Source: Adineta vaga (lineage: Eukaryota > Rotifera). Taken from it: 64,000 bases of DNA. Of the stretch, positions 1-13,458 are shown one piece after another. How positions within the stretch are numbered: the stretch's first letter is position 1; each line of letters begins with the position of its first letter. A program made the position numbers and the translations under genes. The DNA is taken from positions 7,502,001 through 7,566,000 of the forward strand of contig CP075492.1 of assembly GCA_021613535.1 (NCBI GenBank), read 5' to 3'. A model generated the notes under the pieces. The model was not told the DNA's origin and did no database searches. It saw only the letters and a list, made by a program, of their open reading frames with translations.

Positions 1-1161
1 TTATCATTTTCAACATCAATTTGTTTAATATCATCAATACGAAAGATTGTATGCATAGAAAAGAGAATTTCTTGTTCAGAACTTTTATAATAACTCGTTT
101 TAGATAATGATGCACATTGTGCAGAAGGAATTGATGGATTAATACTCATTTGAAAAATAATTCCAATGGAATTTGGATTCGTATGAACAGCATGACGAGT
201 AAATGAAATAGCTACATCACGTTTTTTTGATGTTGACAAGAAATTATTAAATGATAATAATCCACCTTTTGTTTTCATTAATTTACTAAAATCATGTCGT
301 CCTAAACTTTGACCTCGATAGACAGTAAATGATTTCATATGTCGACGAGTTTTTGTGAATTGTTTCTTATGTAAATAGTCAATGTGAAGATGAAGATCAC
401 GAATAAAAAATCCCATTTTAATAATTGTATCAAGTTCAAAATTACGTAATGCTCGATTAAGCATAGAATAAACACAACAATCATATGTATACCACCAAAT
501 TGGTGATTGACGATGATATTCACGTTCGAATTTATTAATATTTTTCAATTCATAACTATTATCTGCATTAGAAATCTCGACAATAAGATGCTAAATCTTT
601 AACAAAATGTTTATCATTATAAGTAATTTCTAAAAGAATTTCTTTTAAGATTTGTGTATACATAAATGATGGATCGAGTTGATTAATATTTTCTTGTGTT
701 GTAACAAAACTCATTGAAATATAATTTTCATCACAATATTGTGCTGATTGTTTTAATGATTTACATATAGCTGGAATTGTTGTGTAAACTTCTTTAATTT
801 TAGAAAATTGTTTAATCCATTGTCGATGAATATATTTTATATGACAAAGAATATAAATTGAATCGAGTTGAGACATTTCATGAATGATTGGAATACCTGT
901 TCGACCAAGAACACCAGAAATAATAAGAAATGCTTTGGCATTTTGTAATTCATTGAGAAAACTACGACATTGTTCAATATTTGTGAATAGATGAATGGTG
1001 TTTACAATACGTCGTAGATGAAAGATGTTCGTTTGATGTGCATCTGTACTTTCATCAAAACTTGAATCTAGCCAGATTAAAACAAAATTTTGAACAAGAC
1101 GACGGGGATGAGTGACTGAAGTCAAAGAACTAAAGGTATCTGTTGAGTAATCAGAGCCCAT
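1..1161 (-). CDS. ADP-ribosyltransferase (ART) family protein, 5' part, with a frameshift
   Basis: The N-terminal and ART portion of a protein closely resembling the complete ART-TPR protein at 31509-33605; the 3' end lies beyond the left edge of the window. The start is the ATG at 1161 (MGSDYSTD). An N-terminal region of about 195 residues contains LDPSFMYTQILKEILLE, nearly identical to the paralogue. The catalytic R-S-E pattern follows: VYRGQ near 320, FLSTS near 245 and EQEILFS near 75. These are the marks of arginine-specific mono-ADP-ribosyltransferases, which transfer ADP-ribose from NAD+ to proteins. The frame changes near 570-582: the first ORF stops just after SYCRDF, and homology resumes at once in another frame (SNADNSYELKN). 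No GT-AG intron fits that gap, so this is a sequence error or a pseudogene mutation. A C-terminal TPR region is expected off-window but not seen. Confidence 0.75.
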
Positions 1162-1752
1162 TTAGATGAGAATCGATAGGAAAAAATATGAAAATTTATG
1201 TTTAATATAATATACGATGTATTTGATGCAATGAAAATATTGACTTATAAACTTCACCTGAGACACTCTAAGTAGAATGCCACGTAATCGTTTCAAATAA
1301 AATGGTTAAATAGTACTCAAAAAAGAAGAAGGAAGAAAAGCGTGACATTGTACTGTATGAATAAGAATTTAAGTCAATGTATTATATCATGAATGTAATG
1401 ATACACATATCGAAATTTATGATTTTGATACGCTTTGAAAGGATATTCACATGATTCTATGGATTGAGAATTATTCTCAATGATCTTTAATCACACTATG
1501 GAAATCTCAACATACAATTAAATTGATTCTTGATCTTGAGGGTAAGAGTGTGAGTGTAGATTGGAAAATAATATTGACTCTCACCCACCCGCCCGCCCTC
1601 AAGATAAAACATGATGATACAGTTGATATTGTAAAAAATGAATTCGATAGCATTATCATTTAGTTTTGTAACTATTATATTCTTTAGAAAAATTGATTTA
1701 TTCAAATTCTTTCCTTTCATATACAAAAAAAATAGTTGAAGAAGCGTTTTAA
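1162..1752. other. Intergenic region between ART and ORC4 genes
   Basis: About 590 bp of AT-rich DNA upstream of the ART gene and downstream of ORC4 (both on the minus strand). It holds one short inverted-repeat element (1533-1605, listed separately). I see no convincing coding exon. Confidence 0.6.
1533..1605. repeat. MITE-like inverted repeat with ATCTTGAGGG termini
   Basis: The left end reads ATCTTGAGGG and the right end reads CCCTCAAGAT, a perfect 10-bp terminal inverted repeat enclosing about 73 bp; a run of (CCCACC/CGCCCG)-like bases lies just inside the right end. The same termini bound a 201-bp element at 43438-43638. It has no coding capacity. This suggests a short non-autonomous transposon family, but only two copies are visible and target-site duplications are not clear. 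Confidence 0.45.
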
Positions 1753-3096
1753 TTAAATAACTGTATTTGATCTACCATAACGTTTGATTTCTGCAGGTAA
1801 AGATTTCGATTCAATAAATTGTTTCAATTCATCACTATTAATTGTCATAATCATTGTATGTTCACCACTGAGTGGTTCATCTATAGGTGCATATCGACCA
1901 AAATATCGTCGAACAAATCCTCGTTCAATCAAACGAACAAATGTCTTGACAAAAGAAAACAAGATAGAATACATAGAAAAGAAATCATTCGATAAATTAT
2001 ACTTTCTCACCTTTCGTACAACTGCTTTGTCATAAAAATACTTATGATTTTTCATCACATATTTCGAATATTCATGATAAACTTGATCAAAAGTAAATTT
2101 TGTATCTGTCAGTATCCCTCCATTATTGTCTTCTTCATCTTGATCATCATCATCACCACTTTCATTGTTTCCACTCATTTGATTTTGTGATCTTTCATCC
2201 ATTCGTTTAATGACATTATTTGTCATTAAAAGTAATAATAGTTCTAAATGTGTCAAACATCCATCTAAATATTGATCTGGTCGAGTATCGTCACACAAAC
2301 TTGCATTGGAATCACGAAGATAATGAATAATTTTTTGTTCAATAGTTGTTAATGAATTAAATAGATCATTTTCAATTTGAAGATCTTTTTTGATTTTATA
2401 CGATTGAAGAACATATTTGGTATACTCAGCAGTCGAAGGTGGTGATAGAATATAATAGATTTGTGAAAAACGTGATTTTAATCGTTTTTCAGGCAATTCA
2501 AGACAATCCGAACGATTTGAAACAGCAATTGTTAGGATCGAATAATTTTTCTTGTCCAAATAAACAGCATCAAATAATGTATAAAGAATAGAATTCAATT
2601 TCTGATAGGTAAATTGTTCGAAATGATCGAGAACAAAGATGAAATAAAGTTTTTTATCTTTTTTTTCATTGCCAATAGTTTCTAATAGAATTTGCAGATT
2701 GTCACATTGATAATCATGATCTGTTTTCATTTGAATATTGTATTGTGAAGAGATTTCTAGAACAGCTGATGATTCAACTGAATGGATTAAACCATTGAGA
2801 CGAAAGATAAGTACACGTTCGAGAAGAGATGGCTCATCTGTATGAAGTTTTGTAAAGATATGTTCGAGTAGTTTGGTTTTTCCACATGATGGAGGGCCAG
2901 CAACGAGTACTGTTTCACTTTTATTTTCTGTTATATGACGATGAAGAAATCGAGAGAATTGTTGAAGAAATAAATCAATCGTTGGATTAGTGAAAAGAGA
3001 AGTTGTTGTAGTGACAGTCGGTTTCGATGTTGCACGAGAAGGTTGACGTCGTAAACTCATATTGATTTTTGTTGAGCTTGATTGATATGAATGCAA
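1753..3096 (-). CDS. ORC4: Origin recognition complex subunit 4 (Orc4)
   Basis: A subunit of the nuclear origin recognition complex, which loads the MCM helicase before replication. A Walker A motif GPPSCGKT is at residues 67-74, and a Walker B-like stretch FIFVLDHFEQF is near 152-162. The ORC4-typical block ELPEKRLKSRFSQIYY carries the conserved arginines, and a winged-helix C terminus follows. Residue 158 after the Walker B aspartate is His, where ORC4 usually has Glu. The unspliced ORF is 447 codons, but 1945-2010 is a good 66-nt GT-AG intron (gtgaga...caag) with no in-frame stop; removing it joins AVVRK to TFVRLIERGF, which matches family C termini better. The spliced protein would be 425 aa, close to the usual ORC4 size. 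An acidic low-complexity insert (DDDDQDEEDNN) precedes the intron. Divergent from the NuMA-like gene. Confidence 0.9.
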   Translation of the reverse strand: MHSYQSSSTKINMSLRRQPSRATSKPTVTTTTSLFTNPTIDLFLQQFSRFLHRHITENKSETVLVAGPPSCGKTKLLEHIFTKLHTDEPSLLERVLIFRLNGLIHSVESSAVLEISSQYNIQMKTDHDYQCDNLQILLETIGNEKKDKKLYFIFVLDHFEQFTYQKLNSILYTLFDAVYLDKKNYSILTIAVSNRSDCLELPEKRLKSRFSQIYYILSPPSTAEYTKYVLQSYKIKKDLQIENDLFNSLTTIEQKIIHYLRDSNASLCDDTRPDQYLDGCLTHLELLLLLMTNNVIKRMDERSQNQMSGNNESGDDDDQDEEDNNGGILTDTKFTFDQVYHEYSKYVMKNHKYFYDKAVVRKVRKYNLSNDFFSMYSILFSFVKTFVRLIERGFVRRYFGRYAPIDEPLSGEHTMIMTINSDELKQFIESKSLPAEIKRYGRSNTVI

Positions 3097-3400
3097 AAGA
3101 TTCTGATTATCGAATGAACGTAATATAACAATGTTCGACTTTGTCAGTCGAAGAGAATCAGTTACGACGCCATCTATAATAGATTATTTGAAAGATAGAT
3201 TTCTAAAGAAATGAACACTCCATGTTCAGTAGAAATTATTGCAAAATATAGAAAATGTTTTTCTTTAATTAGATTGTTTAATTGGATATCATCATCCTTT
3301 GTCTGGGAAATATGAAATGAATCATTTTAGATGTTCTTTCTTCTAAAAGTCTATTCTCTTCATCTTCTCATTCTCATCATATATTAGTTAGCAAGCAAAG
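3097..3400. promoter_or_regulatory. Divergent ORC4 / NuMA-like intergenic region, probable bidirectional promoter
   Basis: These 304 bp separate the start codons of two head-to-head genes, so both core promoters and 5' UTRs should lie here. No canonical TATA box stands out. Assignment rests on geometry alone. Confidence 0.4.
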
Positions 3401-6400
3401 ATGGTGAACGACAAGCTTATTCTATTTGGTGTATGTTGCCATTTTGTGTTGTTTTGAATGATATTATAATACGTACAATTTAGATTAATTCTCTTATCAG
3501 TGCACCACTTGAACCAATTAAATCAATTGAAGAACTTCGTATTGCTGAACATTTTTTAAATGTGATTAATCAAATGTATGAAATGTCTGTTTTCTTTCGA
3601 GTCATTGACACATATGTTTGATTCATTTAGTGAAGCACAGAAGTTTTCAGAATCACGGATTGATATTCCCTCAGTTCATGATAGTGTTCATGAGAAATTT
3701 AAATTTATTCTTGACTATCTTTCAAGTATGCAATATCAATCATATAATTTCTTATATTATTTTTAACTGTAATAGAGCAATCAACATCTTCTATTACTGA
3801 ATGGAATATCAATGAATTAATTCGAGGCAATGATAATCTTCTTTCGAAAGTAAATTTGATCGAGTCGAACTTTATTTGTTTATATCTTAAAGTTTTGACT
3901 ATTTTAGACAGCACTATTGATTATATTTGCTGCTCATGCTGATACATATTTTTATTCGAAATCACTCGAAGCTGATGAAGCTCAACATGAACAATTAGCA
4001 GCACTCTTTGATTTACATATGATCGAAGCAACACAAAATAATCCATATCAATTAAATGTTGATGCTTGCTTTAAAGATGGTAAGAATTCGAATTGTCGCT
4101 TCTGATTACAAATCGATTGTTGATTTTCAGATTCTGCTGGTGCACAACCAAAACAAACAACACCAGTGATTAGAAAGCGTCGTAATACGCAGATTTGTAG
4201 TAAGTTTTTGTGTTTTCTTATTGCTATACAAAAATTTATCGTTCTTTTTTCGAATAGATTTAAATGATTCATTAAATAATCAAAATCGTTCTTCAATTCT
4301 TGATCGAAGTTTTACTCGTTCACCCGGTGTAAGTTATTTTTCTTATTTCTATTCTTTTTAATATCTTTCATGATTTCAGCAATCTCAAGCTGCTGCCGCT
4401 GCTGCAGCCGCTACTCAACAAGCACGTGCACTTCAAGAAGATCTCTATAAAGTTCAATATGAACTTGATGATTTTCATCATAAATATGGTGGTCTAGAAA
4501 AAAGCTACAATGAACTCAGTAAAGAATTCCTTTGTTATGTATTTCAGCTTCTTTTTTCTAATCTAATGTTTTTCAAGAGGAAAAAAATCGTGAATTATCT
4601 GAAAAACTTCTTCGTCAAGCTGATTATGATACAATTAAAGATGAACGAAATAGACTTCGTGAAGATCTTCATCGTTATGAAATTGATAATAAACGGTAAG
4701 TTTATTTTTATGATCATTCATTTAATTGAAGAAGTTTTGGATAGTCTTCATGGAGCCAAAGAAAATGTAGCAGATTTACAACAACGTCTACAACAATATC
4801 AAAAGAAAAATGATGAAATGCATGAGAAAATTGCTACATTAGAAAGAAAAGTACGATGGCGTTTTATTTATTACTTTTAATATCGAGTATATAATGAATC
4901 GATTTAGCTTCGTGAATCAAAACAACAATGTGATGAATATAGCAAAAAAATTGTAAATCAAAATGCTGATATTCTTCTACTTTCATCATCAAATGAACGT
5001 GTGAAAATGTTAGAAGTCGAAAATCAACAAATGAAAATCATCAAAGAACAACGTGAAACAGAATTATTAAGACAAATTCGACATTTACATGATGATAAAG
5101 AAGAACTTCAAAAAAAACTTGATGGTAAAGAAACATGACTTCTTCATTTTTTGAACAAATAAATGAAATGAAATTTTTAAATTTGATTTAGAACCAATGA
5201 CAACGACTGAAACTCCACTCATTGTTGCTGAAAAACGAGCATTAGAAGAAGAATTACATATACTTAAAATGTCATTCTATGATCGACGTGAAGCAGATAC
5301 AGAAATTGAATCATTTAAACAAACAATTAAACAATTAGAAGAAAAACTTGAACAACTGAGAAATGAATGTCAAGAATTATATAAACAAAAACATGAATAT
5401 GCTGAAGAACAAATTTCACGTATGTTATTTTATTCAATTGATTCATCTAATCATTTTTATCAATTTTCTTATTTGTAATCTTTAGTTCGAAATGAACTTC
5501 ATGCTCAACTTGAAAATTATGAGAATAAATTAACTTCATCATCAAAACTCATTGAAGAATACAAACGAGAAAATGCCAAAACAGTCAGTATTATATTAGG
5601 AAGAAAAATATAGTCGAAGAAATCTCTCTTCATATCAATTTAGACTGATGAATGTAATCTTCTTCGAAGTGAAATCATTTCGTTAAAAAGTAAATTACAT
5701 GGACAAAGTGGTGAACTCAATTCTGAAATTGTTAAATCTTTTGATTTACGACATCAACTTGGATTACTCAACGAACAAGTTTCATTAAAATCAGCGGAAA
5801 TTGTTAGTCTTTTAACTACAATTGATTCCTTAAAAGTTGAAATCGATCATATTAAACTTGATCGAGATAATTCTCAATCGCGTTTAATTGATACACAAAT
5901 GCAATATGATAAATTAACAAATACATGTTCAATGTATGAAATGAAATTAAATGAACAAGAAGAACGTGAAACTGAATTGAAATTACAAGTTCAACAAGTA
6001 CGAGAAATGCATGAAAATATTGTTCATGAAAAGGTTCGTTCACAAACCGAATATACGGATGCACAAATGCGAGTGTCAAAAGCTGAACAAGCTCTAAAAG
6101 ATAAAATTGAAGAAGTTGAAAATGTAAGTTTCATAAAAAAAAACAAACAAACATATTAATATTATAAATATTTTTTGTTTCTTAGTTGAAAAAAGCAGCA
6201 AGATTATATAGTCAAGATATAAAAGAACTTGAAAAATATGGTGAAGATCTACGTGAACATTATGAAAAATCGAAAGTGACATATAAAAAGGTACGAATAA
6301 CTAAATGATAATAAAAGAGAGAAACAAATTTTATTTTGTTTTTATTTAGACTGAACAAGAATTGAGTGAATTGAAAATGACACATTCAAAAACTTTATCT

Positions 6401-7314
6401 GATTATGAAGATATACAAAAACAAGTTACACTTCTTAAAAGTCGTTGTAATCAATTAGAAAATGAACGGTTACCATTACTTGCTCAATTAGAATTTGCTG
6501 ATCGAAATTTACGACAAGTTAAAAAACAACAACAACAACAACAAGCTACAATGACAACGAGTACAACTGTACATCATCATCAACCACCTCCTGTTTTACA
6601 AACAATTGAAAATAATAATAAATCTATGTCACGATTAGTTCGTTCACCAAGTCTTGATATGCGAGTTATGCGTCGTACAAGTAAAACACCTTTTTTTTCA
6701 ACCTCTTGAATCATTTGTACAATGTCTCAATTTAGATGATAAAATGGATGATACACGTTCATTAGATCATGATGATTTAGCATTACTTTTACATAAAAAT
6801 CAATCATATAATCACTATGCTTTGTAAGAATATATATATACATAAAAGAGAGATTCATTTCATTATCAATTTATTCTTTTAGAAGTGGTCGTTCAACAGA
6901 TCATCTAACAAAATATGGTATAGAAATTTTCTTGATTTCATTCTCTTGTTACTTACGTTTTTCTTCTGTTAAGATATAGAAAATGAAGATGAACCAATTC
7001 ATCTTGATTTAGGTCCTATTGATTATAATCGACGTATGAATGAATTGCAACGTCGCAATCTTAGTCAACCAATGCATTTACGTACAGCTTATGCACTTGA
7101 GACGATGGATCATGATCCAGACAATTTTACAGCTAGTATAATACGTAAAGGTGGAGCAATCAATGATGAAAATTTAGCACGACAACGGATTGCTAATGAC
7201 AATCAGAAGGGAGCAGAAGTACGTGTGATTTCTATTCGAATTTTTCTATACTCTTTCTTTTATTTTTAGACTCCTAAAGCTTCTCGGTTCAAGAATTTAT
7301 TCAATCGTAAATGA
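3401..7314 (+). CDS. NuMA-like spindle-pole coiled-coil protein (multi-exon)
   Basis: The start ATG at 3401 gives MVNDKLILFG, spliced over a 53-nt intron (3431-3483) to INSLISAPLEPIKSIEELR. The first ~170 residues follow the order of the NuMA Hook-like domain (VNSL..., HEKFKFILDYLS, TALLIIFAAHAD). A poly-Ala/Gln stretch comes next (about 4390-4420), then several hundred residues of heptad-rich coiled coil (about 4430-6530) across many exons split by ~50-nt introns. A Ser-rich tail ends with DYNRRMNELQRRN and HLRTAYALE, resembling the conserved C-terminal motif of NuMA (WNRIAELQQRN). NuMA tethers microtubule minus ends and dynein at spindle poles and the cortex. The protein would be about 1,000 aa, roughly half the vertebrate length, because the coiled coil is shorter. 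The stop is TGA at 7312-7314. Near 6681-6735 either a 55-nt intron or a one-base homopolymer frameshift must be assumed. The name rests on the two terminal domains; a generic Hook-domain protein is the alternative. Confidence 0.65.
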
Positions 7315-7689
7315 GAAATCAAATTATTATTTGTACTATTGACAAACAAATCATTCATATATATGACTGTTATACTTCATACAAATGCAAAATTATTCTT
7401 TTTTTTTCTTTATATAAAATGACAATAAAATGTTTAACTTTAGATGAAATAAAATATGATAATACTATATTTTGTAATGGAAAGAAAGATGAATTATTTA
7501 AGAAATCAGAAATATATCATATCCTCTTTGATTGTACCACCATTTAAGATACAGATCATTCTTTACCAGACATCTGTCTTTGCTCTGAAGAAAGATAGTC
7601 ACATCTTACTACAGTACTTCAATGCACACAATCTTTTGTTGCATTATTTCCGTCTAACAAAAAATTAATTTTTTTCAAAACTCTACTCA
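7315..7689. other. Convergent 3' intergenic region
   Basis: About 375 bp between the converging NuMA-like gene and the small membrane-protein gene. AT-rich, with AATAAA-like hexamers suited to polyadenylation. No gene recognised; the short ORFs here show no protein-like features. Confidence 0.5.
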
Positions 7690-8118
7690 TCATAATTCTT
7701 CTTTTACTTTTTGTAAAAAATCATGTAAGACGGTTTCATTAGAATTAAGTTCATTGATGTCTTTTCCATCTAAAATCACATTAATATTGGATTTTGTCGA
7801 TTGTAGTTGTAAAAAACGTTCAATTGATTTCAATGTTTGATGCATTTCTTGAAATAATTGTCTGATATCATCTGAATTTGAACCACCATTATTTACCAAA
7901 CGAATTAATTTCGTATTCGTTATTTTGCCACGATACACTATGTATGATAGAAGAATAATTAATAAGATAAGAAGAAATATAGCAAATATTGTATTTCGTG
8001 TTGAAGCAAATTGACGATTATTTTGATTAGAAAGAATAGTCGACTCGATGATAGATGTTGTAGTTCGATCAACAAAATTTGAAGTTCGTCGTTTATTTGA
8101 TTTATTCGTCTTTTTCAT
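7690..8118 (-). CDS. Small single-pass membrane protein, unknown
   Basis: A 142-residue ORF with a basic N terminus (MKKTNKSNKRR), one strong hydrophobic segment at about 43-61 (IFAIFLLILLIILLSYIVY), and a polar C-terminal half with heptad-like spacing (IRQLFQEMHQTLKSIERFL) that could form a short coiled coil. There is no signal-peptide cleavage site, so a type II or tail-in orientation is possible. No family recognised. No intron is needed. Convergent with the NuMA-like gene. Confidence 0.55.
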   Translation of the reverse strand: MKKTNKSNKRRTSNFVDRTTTSIIESTILSNQNNRQFASTRNTIFAIFLLILLIILLSYIVYRGKITNTKLIRLVNNGGSNSDDIRQLFQEMHQTLKSIERFLQLQSTKSNINVILDGKDINELNSNETVLHDFLQKVKEEL

Positions 8119-8833
8119 GGTTAAAAATATAATTGTGTAGATAAATAATATCTTAATGTTTATATTATTTATTTTCTATTCTATTCTTACATCACGTTTT
8201 ATTCAAAAAACAAAATATGTGATTTATCGATTATTATCTACGATATATAAATCATCAATATAAAATCCACGATCACTCGACCGCATCAAAAGCGTAATTT
8301 AAGGAAAGTTTCATCGTCTATCGCGAAAAGACTACTAAATTATCTATTAGTAATAATAGGAATTGAAATCGTTTGTTAATAGACGCAGCAGTGTATCAAT
8401 AAAGAAATATTATATGTGTATATAGAGATGAGTTACTCATAAGACGCAAATACTGAAATAAAAAATCGTGAGGGTGTTTAAATCTTTTTTTTTTCCTTCA
8501 ATTTTTTCCAGTAAAGACCAATCAATTTATTTTGGTTTTAATGTAAGAAAGTCGGTCATGTCAGATACATCTTATTTATTTTTACTTCAGAAAATGCACG
8601 TGTAAACTATGGTATGATATGAATTTCTGAAAAAAGATTTTTGAAACAATAACTTGATAATTATACATTTCTCTAATCTTTTAATACCCTCCTATTTCAT
8701 TATTGTTTTGTTTTTTTCAAAATGAAATCGAATACTTATTCAAAAACAATACGATTCAAGACAATATAAAAACCCTGCTGATTTTTGTAGCTATCAAACG
8801 TTTTAATTTTCTGATTAGTATTCAATTGAGACG
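8119..8833. other. Intergenic region upstream of the M15 peptidase gene
   Basis: 715 bp of AT-rich DNA between two divergently transcribed genes. It contains the TATA-like box listed at 8765-8772; no coding exon or RNA gene is seen. Confidence 0.5.
8765..8772 (+). promoter_or_regulatory. TATA-like box upstream of M15 peptidase
   Basis: TATAAAAA lies 69 bp before the ATG at 8834, leaving room for a start site about 30 bp downstream and a short leader. A matching TATAAAAA lies 62 bp before the ART-TPR start codon. Confidence 0.45.
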
Positions 8834-9673
8834 ATGGTTTCATCATATACCGCTGTTATTTTCATTGTCAGTTTAGCTGTACCATTGGCATATGCATGCG
8901 TTGTCGACAATTTAAAAGGCAATTGTATTACTAAATCGTCATGTACAGGTCGTTCGGTTGCTGGAAAATGTCCTGGTGCAGCTGATATTCAATGTTGTTT
9001 ACCTACTGGTACTGCTTGTTCATCTAATGGAAGAAGTGGTGTTTGCGTTGATTCTGGTTCCTGTGCTGGTTCTACAGTTTCTGGATTATGTCCCGGTGCT
9101 GCTAATATCAAATGTTGTGTTGCTAGCGATGTATCAACAGGTTCATCTGCTGGTCTCTGTGGTAGTTACGCCGGTGCTATTGTCAGCTCCGTTGCTGGTA
9201 ATGACAATGTTATGTATTCAGTTGTTAAAATTAAGGGAGAACATTTATCGAATCCAAGTTCAGCTTCATTAGCACCAACTGAATCTGACAATACAATGAC
9301 AACATCAACAGCTTGTGCTTTTGATCAAATGGCTGCCAGTGCTAAAGCAGCTGGTGTCTCTGTTAAAATCAATTCTGGTTTTCGTACCATTGCTCGTCAA
9401 CAATATTTCTGGAATTGTTATCAAACAAAATCATGCAACAATGGTAACTTAGCTGCACGCCCAGGTACTTCAAATCATGGTAAAGGTATTGCTCTTGATT
9501 TAAATACTGATTGTGGTAAACAAACTGGTGCCAAACCAAGCTGTGGTGGTAGTGCCGTATATCAATGGCTATATAACAATGCTCATAAATTTGGATTTAC
9601 TCGTACAGTTCAAAGTGAACCATGGCATTGGGAATTTCGTGGTGTTGGTGTTGAACGTTCTAGCTTTTCTTAA
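8834..9673 (+). CDS. Secreted M15-family D,D-carboxypeptidase-like protein with two Cys-rich repeats
   Basis: 279 aa, no introns. A signal peptide (about 1-21, ending PLAYA) is followed by two Cys-rich repeats of about 35 residues. Both share the pattern C..SSC or C..GSC, then CPGAA.I.CC, resembling small extracellular modules attached to lysozyme- and peptidase-like proteins in fungi and small animals. The C-terminal domain carries the M15/VanY zinc signature: SNHGKGIALD (His215, Asp222) and EPWHWEF (His265). The pattern SxHxxGxAxD is that of enzymes that trim D-Ala from peptidoglycan. A secreted animal copy probably acts on bacterial cell walls in digestion or defence. The absence of introns and the bacterial catalytic family suggest horizontal acquisition, which is known to be common in bdelloids. 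Confidence 0.87.
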   Translation: MVSSYTAVIFIVSLAVPLAYACVVDNLKGNCITKSSCTGRSVAGKCPGAADIQCCLPTGTACSSNGRSGVCVDSGSCAGSTVSGLCPGAANIKCCVASDVSTGSSAGLCGSYAGAIVSSVAGNDNVMYSVVKIKGEHLSNPSSASLAPTESDNTMTTSTACAFDQMAASAKAAGVSVKINSGFRTIARQQYFWNCYQTKSCNNGNLAARPGTSNHGKGIALDLNTDCGKQTGAKPSCGGSAVYQWLYNNAHKFGFTRTVQSEPWHWEFRGVGVERSSFS

Positions 9674-10109
9674 ATCATGATTTTTCGAAAAAGATATAAA
9701 TTATCTTAATTGAAATAAAATATATCTATTTCATATAATTATATATAATATCTGTTCGCGACATCTGTAGGAACAATATCATTTCTAGTACTCTAATAAT
9801 TTCACTTCAATACTGAACATTAGTTATGTTCATTATCATTAGAATGAAACTACTTTAGAATTCCATTTCATTAAGAAAAGTAATAAAACTTAATTAATTG
9901 TGACTCTGAAAAATATATATGTATTATTTTTTTCTAAAGGGACCGAAAAGATATTGATAGATGATGCACCAATCATTGTCAATCTGTATGTTGTATAACA
10001 ACTCATGCAGGAATATAGGAATAATCTAGTTTATTCTGGTTCCTTCCATCATTTTTTTTATCAGATAATAAATAAGTGAAATCAATATGATTTTAGACCA
10101 TTTGTCAAT
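9674..10109. other. Intergenic region before mitochondrial Hsp70
   Basis: 436 bp, AT-rich. A TTTTAG at 10091-10096, 13 bp before the Hsp70 ATG, could be a 3' splice acceptor (for a 5' UTR intron or a trans-spliced leader), but this is only a short match. Nothing else seen. Confidence 0.4.
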
Positions 10110-13021
<2,912 letters not shown>

Positions 13022-13266
13022 ACGTTCTTTATTTTCTTTTCTTTTTGTTTTCATATGTTTGCCGTTCTTTCATATCCTTTGATTGTTTTCTAGTTATATA
13101 TGTATACACAAATATCTCAATAAAAAAAACAAGCGATTATCCAATAAAATCAATAGATAAAAATATCGATATTTCGTTTCATAAAATAAATCATCTATGT
13201 TGACAGTTATCAAGGAAAGAAATCTCGAGAGTAATGCGTCGAATTGTTTTTTACTAACGCTGTATA

Positions 13267-13338
13267 GGGGGCATAGCTCAGTGGTAGAGCGATCGCTTCG
13301 CATGCGATAGGTCGTGAGTTCAATCCCCACTGCCTCCA
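13267..13338 (+). tRNA. tRNA-Ala, anticodon CGC
   Basis: A 72-nt cloverleaf read by eye. The acceptor stem GGGGGCA pairs with TGCCTCC (one G-T pair). The D arm is GCTC-AGTGGTA-GAGC. The anticodon stem ATCGC/GCGAT encloses loop TTCGCAT (anticodon CGC, codon GCG, Ala). The T arm is GTGAG-TTCAATC-CCCAC with one A-C mismatch, and the discriminator base is A. The A/B-box-like regions of a pol III gene are present. No intron, and a short T run follows (ATTTTTT). The T-stem mismatch is slightly unusual. Confidence 0.9.
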
Positions 13339-13458
13339 TTTTTTACCACCATAGAATTATTTTTTCGCTACAGGTAAAAATACTTTTCTTCATATTCACG
13401 TCTGTTTATTATTGAAAGAAACTAAAAAAGCAAAGGTTACTGGATTTTCTCGATATTA

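Noticed and set aside
1784-2035. 83-codon plus-strand ORF
   Set aside because: Antisense to ORC4, with low-complexity content and no recognisable feature; a shadow of the real gene.
8958-9272. 104-codon ORF overlapping the M15 peptidase
   Set aside because: Alternative frame of a clearly coding region; its Leu/Val-rich reading comes from the other frame.
10091-10096. Trans-splice acceptor for a spliced leader before Hsp70
   Set aside because: TTTTAG is far too common in this AT-rich DNA, and no leader RNA gene is seen in the window.
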